Shown: positions 18,075 through 28,169, counted from the first letter of the stretch. The stretch is 64,000 nt of DNA from Thermococcus sp. Bubb.Bath (GCF_012027595.1 NZ_SNUR01000004.1:1-64000); one strand, 5' to 3'. Notes: a model not told the origin generated them from the letters alone. A program made the numbers and translations.

Positions 18075-18408
18075 TTTCCTTCAATTTTTTAAAGACTTCC
18101 TCCGGGCTCATGAGCACCAGTTTAATCCCCAGTTCTTTTACGTAATCCTCAACCCAGCCAGGTTTTGCTCGGAAATGCGTGACAACCCAAAGCTCCGGAA
18201 AGCCCGCCCGATGGGCCTTCACAGCGTCGTAGAGAAGTCTCTGGGGAAACCACTTGAATGATGCCTCAAGCTCAATCGCGAGTAGCTTTTTCTCGCCGTC
18301 GAGGATTGCAATGTCTATCCGCGTGCCGTCAGGGGTTCGGTATTCGGGAACGGCCTGAAGGCCAAGCTCTGAAGAAAGCTCTATAATCTGACGGGTTAGG
18401 GTTTTCAC
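18052..18408 (-). CDS. Putative PD-(D/E)xK-fold nuclease-like protein
   Basis: A small cytoplasmic protein (118 residues from the GTG at 18408; the frame is open to a TTG at 18429). A core reading TPDGTRIDIAILDG followed by LLAIELEASFKW resembles the D...E-x-K/E active site of restriction-endonuclease-like folds, with Glu instead of Lys in the last position, then a conserved-looking WVVTHFRAKPGW. It may be a DNA-end or repair nuclease or an inactive relative. The start is uncertain because no ideal ribosome site is seen. Confidence 0.5.
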   Translation of the reverse strand: MKTLTRQIIELSSELGLQAVPEYRTPDGTRIDIAILDGEKKLLAIELEASFKWFPQRLLYDAVKAHRAGFPELWVVTHFRAKPGWVEDYVKELGIKLVLMSPEEVFKKLKEITWTSWG

Positions 18409-18458
18409 CTTGATTCTATCACTCTCCAAGCAACAAAGTGGGAAGAGGGAAAAAGGCC

Positions 18459-21209
18459 TCAACTAAGCCTCTTCTTAACCTCTTCAATCGCTTCCTCCGC
18501 TTTGAGCGGGTTCTTTATCCTGCCCTGCGCCAATTCTTTCCTTCCTCCGCCGCCACCGCCGGCGACGCTCGTTATCACCTTCGCCAGCTCGCCGGCCTTG
18601 AGGTCTATGCCGTCTCCAACAGCCACCACAAAGTGACCCTCCCTCGTAATGAGGACGATGACGCGGTTGTCACTCCTGAGCTTGTTGGCCGCTTCCCTGA
18701 GGTCGTCGATGGTTCCTTCCACGACCTTTCCAATGAACTCAACATCGCCAACCTTCTCGACCTTCTCCTGGAGCTCGTAGACGAGTATCTTCGCCAGCTC
18801 CTTCCTGAGCTTCTCGACTTCTTTCCTGGCCTCTTTCCACTCGTTGAAGAACCTCTCCGCTGTCTCGGGCACCTTCTCGGGCGGCACGCGGAATACCTCG
18901 CTCGTCCTCTTGAGTATCCTCTCCGTCTCCTGCATCCAGTTCACGGCTGCTTCTCCAGCGGCGAAGATAATTCTCTCAACGCCGTCCTGTATCCTCTCGG
19001 TCCTGAGTATTTTAATCGGGCCGATTAAACCGGTGTTCGGTAAATGCGTTCCACCGCAGGCCTGGACGTCCCAGTCCTCTATCTTGAGAACCCTGATTAC
19101 CCTTCCGGGGACGACGCCGCCCTGATACAAGCGGAACCCGTACTTCATCTCAGCCTCAGTCCTCGGGAGCCACTCCCAGGTAACCTTCCTGTTCTCCATG
19201 ACTGCCCTGTTGGCGAGCCTCTCAATCTCCCTCAGCTCCTCCTCGCTTATGCGCTTGTAGTGGCTGATGTCGAGCCTGGCCCAGTCGGTGTGGAGCTGGC
19301 TTCCGGCCTGCCAGACGTGCTTTCCTAAAACGCGGACGAGCGCCCCCATGAGGACGTGCGTTCCCGTGTGGTGGCGCATGTGCTGTATTCTTCTCTCCCA
19401 GTTCAGCTTTCCGTGGACGGTGGTGCCTTCCTTAAAGAGCTCCGGCTTCTCCACCTTATGAAGAATGACCTTCCCTATCTTCTGAACGTTTGTAACCGGG
19501 ATTTCCTCGCCGTCCACTTCCAGAACTCCCGTGTCGTAGGGCTGACCGCCACCCTCGGGGTAGAAGGCCGTCCCGTCAAGGACAACCCAGCCGTCTATGA
19601 CCTTCAAAACCTTCGCGTCGAACTCCTTCATGAACGGGTCCTCGTAGTAGAGAGTCCTCGTGTTGGGGAGGTCTTTGACGAGCTCAAAGTCCACGACGTA
19701 CTCAGCGGCCATCTTCTTCTCGGTCTTCTCGGCCTCTTTAGCCACCAAGGTGTAGAAGTTGTCAGGTATCTCGACCTTGACGCCTTCCTTTTCCGCTACT
19801 TCCCTGACTATCTCTGGCGTTAGCCCGTGGCTCTCGTAGAACAGTATGAGCTTCTCAAGCGGTATCTCGTTCTTTCCAGCCTTCTTGAGCTTGGTTATCT
19901 CGCGCTTAACGAGGTCACTGCCGCGCCTGAGGGTATCCTGGTAGCGCTTCTCCTCGACGTTGATTATGTCGAGGATGACGTCCTCCATCTCTTTGAACTC
20001 TGGGTAGGCCGGTGAGAGCTCCTTTATGTGCATGGCGACGATCTGGGCCAGTAATCCGTCTTCATCACCAAGACCAAGCTCCCTCAGGTGTCTTATGCTC
20101 TTCCTTATGAGGAGCCTCGCGAGGTAGCCGGCTTTCACGTTGGAGGGGATGACTCCATCTGCCAACATGAAGGTGAGGGTCCTCGTGTGGTCGGCTATCG
20201 CGTAGATCAACTCGTAGGGCCTTACCGCCTTCTCAAGCTCCTCGACGGTTATGCCTACCTTACCGGCGACCTGCTCCCTCAGATAGCGGAGGTCGCCCAT
20301 GTCGTCGATGTCGAACATTCCGGCCAGTCTGGAGTTCTCCATCAGGATGCGCTCGTCTATCCTCTCTATTCCGGCCATCCTCTTGAGCGGCTCGACGACA
20401 TAGCCGAGAACCGCGTCGTAGGCGGTAGGAGTTCCGTGGCTCATCCAGACGAGCCTCTCCAGACCGTAGCCGGTGTCAACCACGCGCGTCTCCATCGGGA
20501 CATAAAAGTCGCCCTTTATCTCGACGACCTGGCTCGGGTCGGCGTTCTCTGGAGCTTTCTTGTACTGCATGAAGACGAGCGTCGCCACCTCAAGCCCGCG
20601 GTAGAGAACCTCGAAGGCAGGCCCAGCGTTCCCACCGCCGGCCCACGGGTTCTCCTTGAAGGTTATGTCCTCGGCCTTCATACCCAGCTCCTTGGTGAAG
20701 AACTCGAAGGCAAGCTCAACGGTCTCGTCCATCCAGTATATTGGCTTGCTCGGATAGTTAAAGGCGTGGTGGGCCATCATCTCGAACATCGTGAAGTGCC
20801 TGCCGGTTATTCCGACGTTGTCAATGTCCGTGAACCTTATCGAAGGCTGGCTTATTGTGAGCGGGTTCGCAGGGGGGTCTGCCTCGCCGCTTATGACCCA
20901 CGGCTGAAAGTCCATGATTGAAGCTCCAACGAGGAGAACGTCATCGCGCCAGCGCGGAAGGACTGGGAAGCGCTTGACCCTACCGTGGCCTTTTCTCTCG
21001 AAGAAGCCCAAGAACTTTTCGCGCATCTCGTCAAGGGTGTACTTCTTCGGAATTCCTGGCTTCCCAATGAAGGAGTACTCATCACACGGCGGGTCTCCGC
21101 AGGTCTCCCTGTCCGGGTCGAGCGTCCAGAAGAACTTGCCGCACTTGGGGCACTGCTTCCTTATCCACCCCTCTTCTTTAAACATTCTCGTCGTCATGTC
21201 CATGCTCAT
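18459..21209 (-). CDS. alaS: Alanyl-tRNA synthetase
   Basis: Charges tRNA-Ala; 916 residues, the archaeal long form. It opens [10 protein letters not shown], then a Cys cluster ([15 protein letters not shown]), the class II aminoacylation core (motif 2 around RFTDIDNVG and [15 protein letters not shown], and [21 protein letters not shown]), the editing domain with [11 protein letters not shown] (HxxxH) and [10 protein letters not shown], and a C-terminal DHHA1 domain with the glycine string [25 protein letters not shown] before the ATG at 21209 decides the start. Confidence 0.97.
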   Translation of the reverse strand: MSMDMTTRMFKEEGWIRKQCPKCGKFFWTLDPDRETCGDPPCDEYSFIGKPGIPKKYTLDEMREKFLGFFERKGHGRVKRFPVLPRWRDDVLLVGASIMDFQPWVISGEADPPANPLTISQPSIRFTDIDNVGITGRHFTMFEMMAHHAFNYPSKPIYWMDETVELAFEFFTKELGMKAEDITFKENPWAGGGNAGPAFEVLYRGLEVATLVFMQYKKAPENADPSQVVEIKGDFYVPMETRVVDTGYGLERLVWMSHGTPTAYDAVLGYVVEPLKRMAGIERIDERILMENSRLAGMFDIDDMGDLRYLREQVAGKVGITVEELEKAVRPYELIYAIADHTRTLTFMLADGVIPSNVKAGYLARLLIRKSIRHLRELGLGDEDGLLAQIVAMHIKELSPAYPEFKEMEDVILDIINVEEKRYQDTLRRGSDLVKREITKLKKAGKNEIPLEKLILFYESHGLTPEIVREVAEKEGVKVEIPDNFYTLVAKEAEKTEKKMAAEYVVDFELVKDLPNTRTLYYEDPFMKEFDAKVLKVIDGWVVLDGTAFYPEGGGQPYDTGVLEVDGEEIPVTNVQKIGKVILHKVEKPELFKEGTTVHGKLNWERRIQHMRHHTGTHVLMGALVRVLGKHVWQAGSQLHTDWARLDISHYKRISEEELREIERLANRAVMENRKVTWEWLPRTEAEMKYGFRLYQGGVVPGRVIRVLKIEDWDVQACGGTHLPNTGLIGPIKILRTERIQDGVERIIFAAGEAAVNWMQETERILKRTSEVFRVPPEKVPETAERFFNEWKEARKEVEKLRKELAKILVYELQEKVEKVGDVEFIGKVVEGTIDDLREAANKLRSDNRVIVLITREGHFVVAVGDGIDLKAGELAKVITSVAGGGGGGRKELAQGRIKNPLKAEEAIEEVKKRLS

Positions 21210-21392
21210 AAATACCACCTCTTTAGCTGAACCTAAAAAGAAGGGGGAGTTAATTAAGGTTTCCGTTCATCATTACCCCGGTGATACGTTGGTATGGACG
21301 CTCGAAGGGGTACAAAAAATGGGGAGGAACCCTCGAACTACCAAAAAACCATATAACCAAAAGTAACATTGACTCAGTAAGCTAATGAACCC

Positions 21393-22700
21393 ATGCCAAA
21401 GAGGTTGAGCTTCACCTATCTTTCGCTCATGGTAGCTGCGTTTATGGTGGGGCTAGGAAACGTCTGGAAGTTCCCATCGATGGTAATCGAATACGGCCTC
21501 AGTGGACTCTTAGTTTATCTGGCCTCGGTCGTTATCATTACGGGTATGCTGGCCGCAGCACTCGAGACCACCAAGAAAAAGGGATATGAGGTTATGGAAT
21601 ACTTTTCCAAGGAATACGGAAAACCTGCCTTCGCCCTGCTGTTTCTGGTGTTTGACGTTCTTCTCATTGGGTACTACTCCATCGTGGGCGGCTGGACCAT
21701 CAGCTCGATGATTCTCACCAAAATTCCCAACAGTATGGCATGGAACATCAGCATGAGCCTCATATTCCTCCTCCTTATCCTGATAGTCCTCGTCGCCGGG
21801 AGGAGGTGGACGATGGACTTCATGGTGGCCTCATTCATCCTGTTCCTGATGGCCATGTCTGCCCTCATATGGGGGATGTACACAGCCACCGGCCGGGCAG
21901 CCCTGGCCGATACTATATGGAAGATTCTTGTCTGGAAGGGGGTAACTCCGAGGATGGCGCTGGATATGGCATCCCAGGCGGCGTACTCACTCGGGCTCGG
22001 TATGGGCTTCTACCTCGCCCTCGGCGCTATCATGCCGAGGAGGGTCTCAGGGACGGGAGTCGTTGTCGTTGGGGCGCTCATAGACACCCTGATGGCCATA
22101 GGCGGGCTCCTCCTCGTGGCGACGCTGATAACGATTGAACCCACCTCAACCGTGAACGGCTCAGAACTCATATTCAAAGACCTCCCAGAAACAATAAGGA
22201 GCACCCTGGGCCTCCCCCTGCTCTACGCATTCAACGTCTCCCTCTTCCTTGCGGCGATGACCAGCATGATCCCAATAGGGGAAGTAACCGGAAGGATCAC
22301 CGGCGAGATTATGGGGGCTCCGAGGGAGGACGGGGTAATCCTATCACTTACCGCAGCGGCCGGAGTTGGGATAGTGGCCGCGATCCTAACCTGGCTCGGG
22401 TTCGACCCCGTTGGGATTCTCGATGGGACTGTATCGACCTTCATCCTCTTCGGGGGCATAATAGAGGCGTACGCGGCGGTTAAGTGGAGGGGCCATTTAC
22501 CAAGCTGGCTCAAGGCATGGGCATGGATCGGGATAGTTACCGCGACCATCCTGGGCCTCTATGCGTTCACGAGCTGGAGTTCCATCCTGTCGCCTGCACT
22601 CCTAGTCATGATAGCACTCACAGTGCTACTCTTAAACGAGAGGCTAAGGAGAAGGCTCAACACCACTGGGAAGAGACTACCCAGGGGGCACTACCGCTGA
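21393..22700 (+). CDS. SNF-family sodium-dependent transporter
   Basis: A 435-residue polytopic membrane protein of the neurotransmitter:sodium symporter family (LeuT fold), likely importing an amino acid with Na+. The family N terminus is visible in VGLGNVWKFPSMVIEYG, and the sodium-site helix appears as SQAAYSLGLGMGFYLALGA. About eleven membrane segments can be counted. It is shorter than LeuT, as usual in this group. CCATATAACC upstream may be the TATA box. Its tail overlaps the next, convergent gene by ten bases. Confidence 0.88.
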   Translation: MPKRLSFTYLSLMVAAFMVGLGNVWKFPSMVIEYGLSGLLVYLASVVIITGMLAAALETTKKKGYEVMEYFSKEYGKPAFALLFLVFDVLLIGYYSIVGGWTISSMILTKIPNSMAWNISMSLIFLLLILIVLVAGRRWTMDFMVASFILFLMAMSALIWGMYTATGRAALADTIWKILVWKGVTPRMALDMASQAAYSLGLGMGFYLALGAIMPRRVSGTGVVVVGALIDTLMAIGGLLLVATLITIEPTSTVNGSELIFKDLPETIRSTLGLPLLYAFNVSLFLAAMTSMIPIGEVTGRITGEIMGAPREDGVILSLTAAAGVGIVAAILTWLGFDPVGILDGTVSTFILFGGIIEAYAAVKWRGHLPSWLKAWAWIGIVTATILGLYAFTSWSSILSPALLVMIALTVLLLNERLRRRLNTTGKRLPRGHYR

Positions 22701-23023
22701 GCTAATTCAGAAATGTCCACATCTTCAAACTCGTCCTCATCAACGATGACGAGCGGCACATTCATCTTCTTCAGAAAGTTGATCATGACCCTCTCCCTGC
22801 GCTCCATCATCTCAAGCTTGTGCCTCAAACTCGCGTTCTCAATGGCAAGGCCGTTGGCCTCGTCCACCTTCCTCTGGAGCTGCACCCTGAGTTCGGTTAT
22901 CTCGTCCTCCAGCTCCCTAACCGATATCTCAAGGCGCTCTATCTCAAGCAGATAATCCCTGCATAGCTTTCTTTTTATCATAACCTCCTCCCCGCCTTGG
23001 GTGGCTTCTGAATCTATCTTCAT
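22691..23023 (-). CDS. Short coiled-coil protein of unknown function
   Basis: A 110-residue charged protein dominated by a heptad-repeat coiled coil (LLEIERLEISVRELEDEITEL to LRHKLEMMERRERVMINFL), ending in an acidic patch DEDEFEDVDISELAQ. It has no signal peptide or membrane segment. A second start, MIKRKLCRDY, preceded by GGAGGTT, would shorten it by 14 residues, but the spacing of that site to the ATG is tight. The role is unknown; it may be a dimeric adaptor. Confidence 0.55.
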   Translation of the reverse strand: MKIDSEATQGGEEVMIKRKLCRDYLLEIERLEISVRELEDEITELRVQLQRKVDEANGLAIENASLRHKLEMMERRERVMINFLKKMNVPLVIVDEDEFEDVDISELAQR

Positions 23024-23138
23024 CGTCTCCGATTTTAACGTTTCCCATGTGGAGGGTGCGAACCACCACTGGGTTGACTGAAATAAGGCTCTTCCCTTTC
23101 ATTTCTTCATTCTCAGCGGCTTTTCAAACAAATAAAAA

Positions 23139-23193
23139 CGGTCAGCCCCACGAATCCTCCTCATCCATCAGGGGGCTCCAGACTCATCATCCC
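23139..23193 (-). ncRNA. Predicted C/D box methylation-guide sRNA
   Basis: Read on the minus strand: box C ATGATGA (23190-23184), a 12-base guide, box D' CTGA (23171-23168), box C' TGGATGA (23167-23161), a 15-base guide, and box D CTGA (23145-23142). GGG before C and CCG after D can form the short terminal stem, and TTTTT follows. Box order and guide lengths match archaeal C/D sRNAs, which direct fibrillarin to methylate 2'-OH groups in rRNA or tRNA. Predicted target strings are GGGGCTCCAGAC and CCCCACGAATCCTCC; I cannot place them without a genome. Confidence 0.7.
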
Positions 23194-23210
23194 GCCGTAA
23201 TTGTTTTCAA

Positions 23211-23220
23211 AACTTTTTAA
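23211..23220 (-). promoter_or_regulatory. Promoter of the C/D box sRNA
   Basis: TTAAAAAGTT on the minus strand is centred about 26 bases before the C box, so transcription should begin right at the 5' end of the predicted sRNA. This independent spacing match strengthens the RNA call. Confidence 0.55.
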
Positions 23221-23418
23221 TGGTTATCCTTCAACTTAATTAACAGGAAAAATAAATAGCATAGCCCTATATGGCGTATTCGTGAACGTGATCAGGATAA
23301 CCCCACCTGAGTTCTTGTGAGTATTAGCCTGTAAGCGGAGAAAAAGGAACCGTTGTCTTTCAGGTCGATCTCTATTTCAAATAGCGAATAAAGCAACCAT
23401 TGAATAAAAATATAAACA

Positions 23419-24144
23419 TCAATAAATCTTCTCCGGCGGAATTAAAATTGAAGGAATTCTTTTTTGCAGCAATACTGGTCTAAAGTACTCCGATGGCCCC
23501 TTTGTTATTGCAATGTTTTCAACAAACGCGTTTTCTTCCAAAATCCCTTGAGCTATAATGACGTAATCGCTAATACTGACCAGGTAAGAATGGAATCTTT
23601 CTGGGACTTCATCACTGTTCACGATGAAAATATCCCAGAAGTTGAGTCCTTCTTTTATCAGTTTTTCTCCTACACGCAGACGTGCCATGAGTAAGTCCCT
23701 CACGCTCTTTTCCCCAAACTTGTCATATAATGTACTTAGCGTTGCGAGTGCATGTACCACTCTCCTATTCTTCAAGTCATAATCTTGGAGGATTCTCTTA
23801 TGGACCCGCCCGTATTTCGGGATAATGGTGGTATCATCAACGTCCGTTAGGGGGTACACAAAAGCATAAGGCGGGGATTCCTTGTTGAGTAAGTCAATAA
23901 CAGCTAAGTTCCCAGCTTCCCCCTCTTTGATGATATCAATTCCTCCAGACTTCATCCTCCGGTAAAACTTTCTAAAGGGGAGTGCAACGTTGGTTATTAT
24001 GCCAAAGCCTCCTGCATCTATCTCATCTTTCATAAGTTTGACTACGATTTTCCAGCCAAGAGAGTACTGGTTGTACGAGAGCAGTAATATCCCTCCAGGG
24101 ATAATTTCCCCAAGATAGTCCCACATACTCTTTGGAGAAGACAT
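23419..24144 (-). CDS. DUF257-like protein of Thermococcales
   Basis: A 241-residue cytoplasmic protein. The opening (MWDYLGEIIPGGILLLSYNQYS) and its mixed alpha/beta pattern resemble the Thermococcales-restricted DUF257 group, whose core resembles a RecA/KaiC-type fold without a functional Walker A loop; none is seen here either. The ATG at 24144 follows GGTGGTCACT. The coding DNA is visibly more AT-rich than its neighbours, which hints at recent acquisition. No function is known. Confidence 0.55.
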   Translation of the reverse strand: MSSPKSMWDYLGEIIPGGILLLSYNQYSLGWKIVVKLMKDEIDAGGFGIITNVALPFRKFYRRMKSGGIDIIKEGEAGNLAVIDLLNKESPPYAFVYPLTDVDDTTIIPKYGRVHKRILQDYDLKNRRVVHALATLSTLYDKFGEKSVRDLLMARLRVGEKLIKEGLNFWDIFIVNSDEVPERFHSYLVSISDYVIIAQGILEENAFVENIAITKGPSEYFRPVLLQKRIPSILIPPEKIY

Positions 24145-24374
24145 AGTGACCACCCATCAATTTGTTTTGTAGTAGATCCAACTGATATATAAGATTTTCT
24201 AGTACATACAATTCACAGGGAACAGCTTGGATTATCCAACATGAACACACTTAAAAATAAAATTTCCCACAAGAACCTTTGTAATTCTAGCAACAGCCCA
24301 ATGACTCACTCACCAGAAAGCTCAGGAGGGAAAGGATAAAGATACAGAAATTCAAATCAAAAAAGCAGGTTGAA

Positions 24375-25685
24375 TTAAAGCCCCAAAAGTTCCAAGAGCT
24401 CTTCCATGGCTTTTTCCTTCTCGACCGGTTTCTGCTCGCCGCTCTCCATGTCCCTTACCGTGACCTTGCCCTCTGCCAGATCCCTCTTCCCAACGAGGAC
24501 CACATATGGAACTCCGAGCCTTCCAGCGTAGTCGAGAGCCTTCCTGAGCTTCCTGCCGGTTAGTTCGATGTCAGCTTTCATCATAGCCTCTCTAAGGCCC
24601 TGGGCTATCTCTATAGCTGTCTTCTTGACTTCCCTGTCCTCTCCGATTGGGATAACATAAACATCAGGTCTGAGCTTGATCTCCGGGAGGAGCCCCTTCC
24701 ATTCGAGGATAGGGATGAGCCTCTCGATTCCTATGGCGAAGCCAGTTGCCGGGGTCGGCTTTCCTCCAAAGACCTCGATGAGATTGTCGTACCTGCCACC
24801 GCCGCCTATCGAGCCTATCCCGAGGTCGTTGGGAGCTATCGCCTCGAAGACGACGCTCGTGTAGTAGTCAAAACCGCGCGCTATGCCGAGGTCTATCCTT
24901 ATCCATTTTGAGACGCCATAGGCATCGAGTAAGTCAACCAACTTGTAGAGCCTCGTTATTTCGGCCTTCGCTTCCTCACTCGTGAAGAGCTCTTCTGCCT
25001 TTGGAAGGACTTCATCGGGGAGACCCTTAATCTCGATTAGGGCGAGAACCTTCTCAACACCCTCCTCACTCAGCCCGAACTCCCTGAGGGCCCCGATAAA
25101 TTCCTCCCTGTTCATCTTGTCCTTCTTGTCGATGAGCCTCATCAATCCGATATCATCCTCAACACCCAGCATCCTGGCAAACTCGTCGAGTAGAACCCTG
25201 TCCCCGATGTTCACGGTGAAGTCCTCAAGGCCAACCGCAAGGTAGCTCTGGGTGAAGAGCGCTATGACCTCGGCATCGGCCTCAACCTTCTTACTCCCTA
25301 TCAACTCCACCCCAGCCTGCCAGAACTCGCGATAACGGCCGCTTTGGGGCTCCTCATATCGGAACATGTTGGCTATGTAGTACCACTTTATCGGCTTCGG
25401 CGCGTTCTGGAAGGAGTTGATGTAAAGGCGAGCGACGCTTGACGTCATATCCGGGCGGAGAGATACGTTCCTGCCGCCTTTGTCTTGGAAGGCGTAGAGC
25501 TGCTTGATAACCTCTTCGCCGCTTCTCAGCTTGAATAATTCAGTGTATTCAAACGTCGGAGTAAGGACTTCCTGGAAGTTAAAGCTCTCGAAAACTTCTC
25601 TTATTCTCTCAAAGACCCATCTCCTCTTCGCCATTTCCTCGGAAAGAAGATCCCTCGTCCCCTTGACTTTATCGAGTCTCACCAC
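24375..25685 (-). CDS. hisS: Histidyl-tRNA synthetase
   Basis: Class II synthetase that charges tRNA-His; 436 residues. Motif 2 is seen around NMFRYEEPQSGRYREFWQAGVELIG, the histidine-specific loop as GIARGFDYYTSVVFE, motif 3 as GGGGRYDNL and ATGFAIGIERL, and the C-terminal anticodon domain ends at about residue 430. The start chosen, GTG at 25685, lies six bases after GGGTG; a GTG at 25694 is possible. It stands between two AT-rich gaps and is probably monocistronic. Confidence 0.95.
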   Translation of the reverse strand: MVRLDKVKGTRDLLSEEMAKRRWVFERIREVFESFNFQEVLTPTFEYTELFKLRSGEEVIKQLYAFQDKGGRNVSLRPDMTSSVARLYINSFQNAPKPIKWYYIANMFRYEEPQSGRYREFWQAGVELIGSKKVEADAEVIALFTQSYLAVGLEDFTVNIGDRVLLDEFARMLGVEDDIGLMRLIDKKDKMNREEFIGALREFGLSEEGVEKVLALIEIKGLPDEVLPKAEELFTSEEAKAEITRLYKLVDLLDAYGVSKWIRIDLGIARGFDYYTSVVFEAIAPNDLGIGSIGGGGRYDNLIEVFGGKPTPATGFAIGIERLIPILEWKGLLPEIKLRPDVYVIPIGEDREVKKTAIEIAQGLREAMMKADIELTGRKLRKALDYAGRLGVPYVVLVGKRDLAEGKVTVRDMESGEQKPVEKEKAMEELLELLGL

Positions 25686-25748
25686 GTTCAACACCCAGCG
25701 GGGAAATGACCTTGAGGGTTAAAAGACTTGCTAAAGGAGACTACGAAA

Positions 25749-26360
25749 CTAAGCCCCGGTCGTGAGCAGGTATATCCCTATGACCCCCTCAACCATCATC
25801 TGCGCTCCTATCGCCATGATGAAGAGACCTATTATCCTAATTGTTATACTAAGGGCGCTCTTGTTCACGGAGTTCATCATGTAGAGGGCAACGAACATTG
25901 AGAGCGCGACAACTATAATTGCTACCGCCGTTGCGGTGAGGGAGACAAAGTAACCGTACTCCGCTGTCATTGTTATCACGGCGGTTATAGCTGCTGGGCC
26001 TGCTATTAGGGGCATAGCAACCGGAACGGCCGCTAAAGCAAGGATATCCTTCTCCCTTTTGAGGGTGAACATACCACCGCTCTCAAGGGCATCAAAACCT
26101 ATCTTGAACAGGACGAAGCCCCCGGCAACGCGGAGGGCGTTTATGTCGATGTGAAAGATATCCTGAAGGATTATCTGGCCGGCAACGGCGAAGCTGGCAA
26201 GGAGGAAAAAGCCTATGAGGTTGGCCCGGATTATGAGGTTCTTTATGTCTTCTATGTGAAAGTCCTCGCGGAGGAAGGTAACCAGGAGTATCTTATCGCT
26301 CGGGTCTATCATGATAAGCATGAGCAGGGCTGAACTCAGTATCGTCCCTATCTCGCTCAT
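25749..26360 (-). CDS. snatA: MarC-family membrane transporter, SnatA-like
   Basis: A 203-residue protein with six membrane segments. The family signature is seen as [14 protein letters not shown] near the N terminus and [19 protein letters not shown] in the middle. A Thermococcus member of this family (SnatA) was shown to transport small neutral amino acids with H+, so that function is likely but not proven here. It reads in the same direction as the antiporter gene upstream on its strand, with a 56-base gap. Confidence 0.85.
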   Translation of the reverse strand: MSEIGTILSSALLMLIMIDPSDKILLVTFLREDFHIEDIKNLIIRANLIGFFLLASFAVAGQIILQDIFHIDINALRVAGGFVLFKIGFDALESGGMFTLKREKDILALAAVPVAMPLIAGPAAITAVITMTAEYGYFVSLTATAVAIIVVALSMFVALYMMNSVNKSALSITIRIIGLFIMAIGAQMMVEGVIGIYLLTTGA

Positions 26361-26416
26361 GTTCCCCGCTGGGAAGGGGAATTTAAAAAGCTATGCCAAT
26401 CTGGTTATTACTGCGC

Positions 26417-27559
26417 CTACTCCCTTGAGAAGGCCCATTTAAGGAGGAACGGCGTGACTATCGTGGTTATCAAAACCATGGTCACCGGGATTGAAAAAAC
26501 CCCGCTGTCGAAAACGCCCTCATCGAGGGCCACGTTGGCCATTATCAGGGCAACCTCCATACGGGGCATCATCCCTATTCCGACCTGGAGGGCCTCCTTA
26601 GGCCTGAAGCGCGAGACGAATGCCCCTATGCCACAGCCGAATATCTTACCCAGTATGGCCAGGGTTGCGTAGACGAGGGCAAAGGTTCCGGCGGTGGTTA
26701 GGACCCTCACATCGCTCTCTATTCCGATGCTCACGAGGAATATCGGGATGAAGAGAGAATATCCTATCGTCATAGTCTTGTTGGTTATCTCCCTCGCCTC
26801 CTCCGTCCCGGCAACCAGGATTCCCGCAAGATACGACCCTGTTATCCCGGCTATCTGGAACTGCTCGGCCAAGTAGGCGAAGATGAGCATTATGGCTATC
26901 GACATGGCCGTTATCGTTTCGGGAAGGGTTATCTTCTCCGAGGCTTTTAGGGCTTCCTTGACCGCGGGGTGACCAATTAGAAGACCAAGAGCGAAGTAAA
27001 CGGCCACTTCGCCGAGGATTATGAGCAAGTCCTTGGCGTAGACGCTTCCCCTTGTGTTTATTCCCACCAGAATCGTCAGGACGATGATACCAATGACGTC
27101 ATCAACGACGGCGGCAGCTAGAATAGTCGTTCCAACCCTCGTCCTGAGCTTTTTCATTTCCATTAAGATACTAGTGGTCAAACCAACGCTTGTGGCAGTT
27201 AGAACGCCACCGAGGAAGAGGGCCTGGACGTTGGAGTATCCCCAGACAAGGGCCCCGATGTAACCGAGGACAAATGGAGTGAGAACACCCAAGGAAGCGG
27301 CTATGAAAGCCGGAACCCCAACGTGCTTGAACTCCTCGATGTCCGTCTCAAGGCCAGCCAGAAATAGCAGCATAACAACTCCCAGCTCGGCGAGGAGCTT
27401 TACCCCCTCATCGTATCCAACTAGGTTTAGGATTGAGGGACCAATTAGAATGCCCCCGATGAGCTGTCCGAGGGCCGCTGGAAAGCCAAGGCGAACGGTG
27501 AGGTATCCGAACAGCTTCGCCACTACTAGTATCAGAGCGAGCTCAAGGAACACGTCCAT
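26417..27559 (-). CDS. CPA2-type Na+(K+)/H+ antiporter
   Basis: A 380-residue membrane protein with about 12 segments, from the Kef/NapA branch of cation/proton antiporters. Helix pairs with AALGQLIGGILIGPSIL and the ion-site aspartates in LAAAVVDDVIGIIVL are clear. There is no C-terminal RCK domain, so it is not a full Kef channel. The ATG at 27559 sits after GGGGATGAG, with an upstream ATG at 27568 as alternative. It would exchange Na+ or K+ for protons. Confidence 0.85.
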   Translation of the reverse strand: MDVFLELALILVVAKLFGYLTVRLGFPAALGQLIGGILIGPSILNLVGYDEGVKLLAELGVVMLLFLAGLETDIEEFKHVGVPAFIAASLGVLTPFVLGYIGALVWGYSNVQALFLGGVLTATSVGLTTSILMEMKKLRTRVGTTILAAAVVDDVIGIIVLTILVGINTRGSVYAKDLLIILGEVAVYFALGLLIGHPAVKEALKASEKITLPETITAMSIAIMLIFAYLAEQFQIAGITGSYLAGILVAGTEEAREITNKTMTIGYSLFIPIFLVSIGIESDVRVLTTAGTFALVYATLAILGKIFGCGIGAFVSRFRPKEALQVGIGMMPRMEVALIMANVALDEGVFDSGVFSIPVTMVLITTIVTPFLLKWAFSRE

Positions 27560-27611
27560 GATTCTCATCCCCTGTCAGCTTCAGCTATTCAACTTGTTGC
27601 GGCATAATAAA

Positions 27612-28169
27612 CTAGCCTGAGACTATGCGGATAAGCCGGATGATATCCTTAACCTCAAGAACCCCGTGAACTTTTTTCTCGTCGTCGATAACCGGAAGGT
27701 GGTGCTTGCCCGTTTCCAGCATTATCCGTATGGCCCTCCCGAGGTTGGAGTCGATGCTTATGGCAACTGGATTCCGAACCATAATATCCTCGACCCTGGA
27801 TGCTCTGTTAATGGAGTACTTCTTGAGAAGGTTGACTCCAACAACGGAGTACCTCTTCGGCGGCTCAAAGAAGTGGAGTATGTCCTTCATGGTTACGAAA
27901 CCCAGAAGCGTTCCTTCCTCATCAACGACAACCGCGGAGCTTTCCTCTCCCCTCAGCTTCTGGACGAGCTTGGAAAGTGGGTCACTGGGGTGGAGAGTCA
28001 GAAACTCAGTATCCATAACGAGCTTTACCGGAACCTTGGAGATGTAGCGGATGTTGTGACTAAGCCCATCTTTCCTCTGAAGTGTCAAAAGGCGTCTCTT
28101 GCTGTGGGTGAGATGGACTTTTTTAGCCTTGCTGGCTTTTGCCTTTGAGACATCGGAAACGTCCCCCAT
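27612..28169 (-). CDS. Tandem CBS-domain protein
   Basis: A 185-residue cytoplasmic protein. A basic N-terminal segment (KASKAKKVHLTHSKRR) is followed by a CBS pair, the first around VMDTEFLTLHPSDPLSKL to VVDEEGTLLGFVTMKDIL and the second around VEDIMVRNPVAISIDSNLGRA to VIDDEKKVHGVLEVKDII. CBS pairs bind adenosine ligands and act as energy or SAM sensors. The basic N terminus might touch nucleic acid. The ATG at 28169 follows GTGAGGGTA. It is divergent from the FAD dehydrogenase. Confidence 0.8.
   Translation of the reverse strand: MGDVSDVSKAKASKAKKVHLTHSKRRLLTLQRKDGLSHNIRYISKVPVKLVMDTEFLTLHPSDPLSKLVQKLRGEESSAVVVDEEGTLLGFVTMKDILHFFEPPKRYSVVGVNLLKKYSINRASRVEDIMVRNPVAISIDSNLGRAIRIMLETGKHHLPVIDDEKKVHGVLEVKDIIRLIRIVSG

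Larger units (their letters stand above)
23024..23418. other. Non-coding gap containing a C/D box sRNA gene
   Basis: No protein gene is supported in these 395 bases. The left-middle part holds the predicted sRNA at 23139-23193 with its own promoter. On the plus strand a 12-codon reading frame starting GTG at 23282 behind a CCTATATGG box has no recognisable product. The rest is AT-rich with nothing further seen. Confidence 0.6.

Noticed and set aside
20088-20921. 277-codon open frame opposite alaS
   Set aside because: Antisense shadow of alaS codon bias, with no ribosome site or protein-family pattern.
21210-21392. AATGATGA on the minus strand between alaS and the SNF symporter as a possible C box
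   Set aside because: No D or D' box follows at the required distance.
23282-23320. 12-codon GTG-started frame behind a CCTATATGG box
   Set aside because: It is too short to judge, there is no continuation in other frames that would mark a broken gene, and no family is recognisable.
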